Part shown: positions 5,824 through 7,593 of the stretch, piece after piece
How the letters are laid out: every line of letters begins with the position of its first letter
Numbering within the stretch: the stretch's first letter is position 1
NCBI GenBank assembly: GCA_030916665.1
Contig: JAUPWC010000416.1
Location: 1-7,593, forward strand
Direction of reading: 5' to 3'
DNA: 7,593 nucleotides
Origin: Verrucomicrobiota bacterium
GTDB lineage: Bacteria; Verrucomicrobiota; Verrucomicrobiia; Opitutales; Opitutaceae
Notes under the pieces: model-generated
What the model was told of the DNA's origin: nothing
The model's database searches: none
Seen by the model: the letters and a program-made list of their open reading frames with translations, nothing else
Translations under genes and position numbers: made by a program

Positions 5824-5898
5824 AGGGCGGGGTCTCCGAACCCCGCCTTATTCATGAGCGACTAGCGGAGCAAAGGCGGGGTTCGGAGACCCCGCCCT
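5824..5898. repeat. Perfect 26-bp inverted repeat with nested palindromes; likely bidirectional terminator
   Basis: Arm 5824-5849 (AGGGCGGGGTCTCCGAACCCC, then GCCTT) is the exact reverse complement of arm 5873-5898, with a 23-nt spacer. Each arm is also a palindrome by itself: GGCGGGGT, a six-base CTCCGA (or TCGGAG) loop, ACCCCGCC. So the DNA can form one long hairpin or two short ones. It lies between the ends of two convergent genes (stops at 5806 and 5917). I recall GTAGGGCGGGGTCTCCGAACCCC-like sequences as frequent in verrucomicrobial genomes. A smaller GGGG-CAG-CCCC hairpin precedes it just after the stop codon at 5806. Confidence 0.9.
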
Positions 5899-5916
5899 AC
5901 AGGCAAACCCAGTCGC

Positions 5917-7593
5917 TCAGCTCCAGCTCAGGTCGGTCTTGAGGATTGGCCACTGGCGGACGCGCTTGCCGCAGGCGGCGAAGATCGCGTTGCAGACCGC
6001 GGGCATGACGACCGGGTAGGGCGGCTCGCCGAGGCCGGTCGGCGGGTTGGCGCTCTGGATGAAGTGGACCGTGACCTTTGGTGCGGCGTTGATGCGCAGC
6101 AGCGGGAAGTCGTGGAAGTTGCTCTGGACGGCGCGCCCCTCGTCGAAGGTCATTTCCTGCAGCCAGATCGCGCCGAGTCCGTCCATGACCGAGCCCTCCA
6201 TCTGATTCTCGGCGCCGCTCAGGTTGATGATCGGGCCGACGTCGGCGACGGTCGTGAATTCCTTCACGGTCAGCGTGCCGTCCTGCGCGACGGCCACGTG
6301 CGCGACCATCGCGACGTAGCCGGAGTGCGAAAAGTGGAACGCGATGCCGCGGCCCTCGCCCTTGGGCAGGCGTTTGCTCCAGCCGCATTTTTCGGCGGCG
6401 AGGCGGACCACGCTCTTCATCCGTCCGGTGTCGTAGGACGCGCCGCGCTGGCCGGCGCTTGGCGGAACGACGCGGTCGTCCCCGAGGAGCTCAAGACGGA
6501 AATCGACCGGGTCGCGGCCGGCGGCGTGGGCCAGTTCGTCGAGGAAGCTCTGGAACACCCAAGCCAGCGCGTTGCTGCGCGGGGCGCGCATCGGGCCGCT
6601 CGGGATCATCGTGGAGAGTATGGTCTGATCGAGGCGGAAGTTGGGCACGAAGCGCGCGGGCAGTTCGTCGGGGCTCAGGTCGGCGCCGGAGGCCGTGCGC
6701 TCGGTGTTCTTGAAGCCGTAGGTGACGAAATGGTTCTGCCACGCGCTGATCTTGCCGGCGGCGTCCACCGCACCCTTGAGGAAGTGGAACCCGCCGGGGC
6801 GGTGGTAGCAGTCGTGGCGCATGTCGTCCTCGCGCGTCCAGGTGAGCTTCACGGGCTTGCCGCCGGTGCGCAGGGCGATGGCCGCGACCTCGGCCATGTA
6901 GTCGTTGGCGAGCCGGCGGCCGAAACCGCCGCCGCCGCGCACGAAGTTCAGCTTCAGCTTGTCCTTCGCAATCTTGAGCGTGCCGGCGACGAGGTCCTGG
7001 CCCGAGCCGGGCGTTTGCGACGTGGTCCAGAATTCGATGCTGCCGTCTTCCTTCGCCCAGGCCGTGCAGCCCTGCGGCTCTAGCGTGGCGTGGTTGAGGT
7101 AGGGGTAGGTGTATTCCGCCTCGGCGGTCTTGGTGGCGGCGGCGAAAGCGGCCACCACGTCGCCGTCGGTGCGCACGTTCTTGCCGCCGGTCTTGGCGGC
7201 TTCGGCGGCCTTGACGGCGAAAGCCTCGCTGGAGTAACCGGCGCCGGCGCTCTCGTCCCACTCGACGCTGAGCTTCTGTTTGGCCGAAAACGCCGCCCAG
7301 GTGGACGTGGCGATGATGGCCACACCGGGCTTCAGGCCGTTGGGATTCTCGGTGCCTTCGAGGACGAAGCAGTCGAGCACGCCGGGGAGCTTTTTGATGC
7401 GCTCGGTGTTGGCGGAGACGACCTTGCCGCCATAGACCGGGCATTTCTCGTAGGCGGCATAGACCATGGCGGGCAGCACCTGGTCGATGCCGAAGAGCGG
7501 TTTGCCGGTGACGATGGCGGGGTTGTCCACGCCGCCGACGCGCGAGCCCATGACGCGGAACTCGCCCTCGCGCTTGAGACGCACGGTTTTCTC
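5917..7593 (-). CDS. IorB-type molybdopterin-binding large subunit of an aldehyde/isoquinoline oxidoreductase (5' truncated)
   Basis: The gene reads leftward, ends at 5917-5919, and runs off the right edge; 558 C-terminal residues are visible of a family normally over 700. Xanthine oxidase family large subunits hydroxylate aldehydes or N-heterocycles at a molybdenum cofactor. The visible part starts FRVMGSRVGGVDNPAIVTGK, then FGIDQVLPAMVYAAYEKCPVYGG, key features of the a/b hammerhead domain. LNHATLEPQGCTAW and GGGGFGRR (bases 6914-6937) mark cofactor binding, followed by PVKLTWTREDDMRHD and PSGPMRAPRSNALAW. GLGEPPYPVVMPAVCNAIF near the end carries the catalytic Glu (codon 6025-6027). HDCYHRPGG and the GGGGFGRR form favour the IorB branch, which is usually exported by Tat and works with a 2Fe-2S subunit (IorA). 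Those partners and the N-terminus lie outside. The apparent start at 7584 is an internal GTG. The substrate cannot be inferred. Confidence 0.92.
   Translation of the reverse strand, partial: EKTVRLKREGEFRVMGSRVGGVDNPAIVTGKPLFGIDQVLPAMVYAAYEKCPVYGGKVVSANTERIKKLPGVLDCFVLEGTENPNGLKPGVAIIATSTWAAFSAKQKLSVEWDESAGAGYSSEAFAVKAAEAAKTGGKNVRTDGDVVAAFAAATKTAEAEYTYPYLNHATLEPQGCTAWAKEDGSIEFWTTSQTPGSGQDLVAGTLKIAKDKLKLNFVRGGGGFGRRLANDYMAEVAAIALRTGGKPVKLTWTREDDMRHDCYHRPGGFHFLKGAVDAAGKISAWQNHFVTYGFKNTERTASGADLSPDELPARFVPNFRLDQTILSTMIPSGPMRAPRSNALAWVFQSFLDELAHAAGRDPVDFRLELLGDDRVVPPSAGQRGASYDTGRMKSVVRLAAEKCGWSKRLPKGEGRGIAFHFSHSGYVAMVAHVAVAQDGTLTVKEFTTVADVGPIINLSGAENQMEGSVMDGLGAIWLQEMTFDEGRAVQSNFHDFPLLRINAAPKVTVHFIQSANPPTGLGEPPYPVVMPAVCNAIFAACGKRVRQWPILKTDLSWS

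Noticed and set aside
6064..7083. 339-codon + strand open frame opposite the IorB-type gene
   Set aside because: The minus frame contains the full set of molybdenum-hydroxylase motifs; the + frame has no recognisable domain.

Overview
The window looks like a piece of chromosome from a high-GC member of the Verrucomicrobiota, most likely Opitutaceae. This rests on gene content (a non-canonical ClpS, a short family B DNA polymerase, an IorB-type molybdenum hydroxylase), mostly weak Shine-Dalgarno sequences, and several hairpin-forming intergenic repeats that I recall as typical of such genomes. The taxonomic call is an inference without any search.

Left part (1-1345): the 3' end of proS (prolyl-tRNA synthetase), a 10-bp-periodic inverted repeat, clpS (N-degron adaptor of the Clp protease), a copy of the widespread GTCATTGCGAG-type palindromic repeat, and a small gene resembling DUF2017. 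ClpS next to a DUF2017 protein recalls the actinobacterial arrangement.

Middle (1346-1783): no protein gene. It holds a roughly 80-nt hairpin repeat and then, in my reading, a 6S RNA gene (ssrS) at about 1577-1757. It has its own TTGACG-N16-TAGGGT promoter, a 19-bp interrupted closing stem, a central bubble with the small 3'-side hairpin, and a 5' end resembling E. coli 6S RNA. I consider this the most valuable item in the window.

Right of that (1784-5806) lie three closely packed + strand genes: a four-helix membrane protein, a complete family B DNA polymerase with intact exonuclease and polymerase motifs, and a large multi-pass membrane protein resembling GT-C glycosyltransferases. A nested perfect inverted repeat (5824-5898) then separates them from a convergent minus-strand gene. 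That gene encodes the molybdopterin-binding large subunit of an IorB-type hydroxylase and runs off the right edge.

Most of the window is housekeeping or ordinary accessory DNA. I do not see a convincing undescribed multi-gene system. The items worth follow-up are the 6S RNA, the ClpS/DUF2017 pair, the polymerase and its neighbours, and the four different palindromic repeats.
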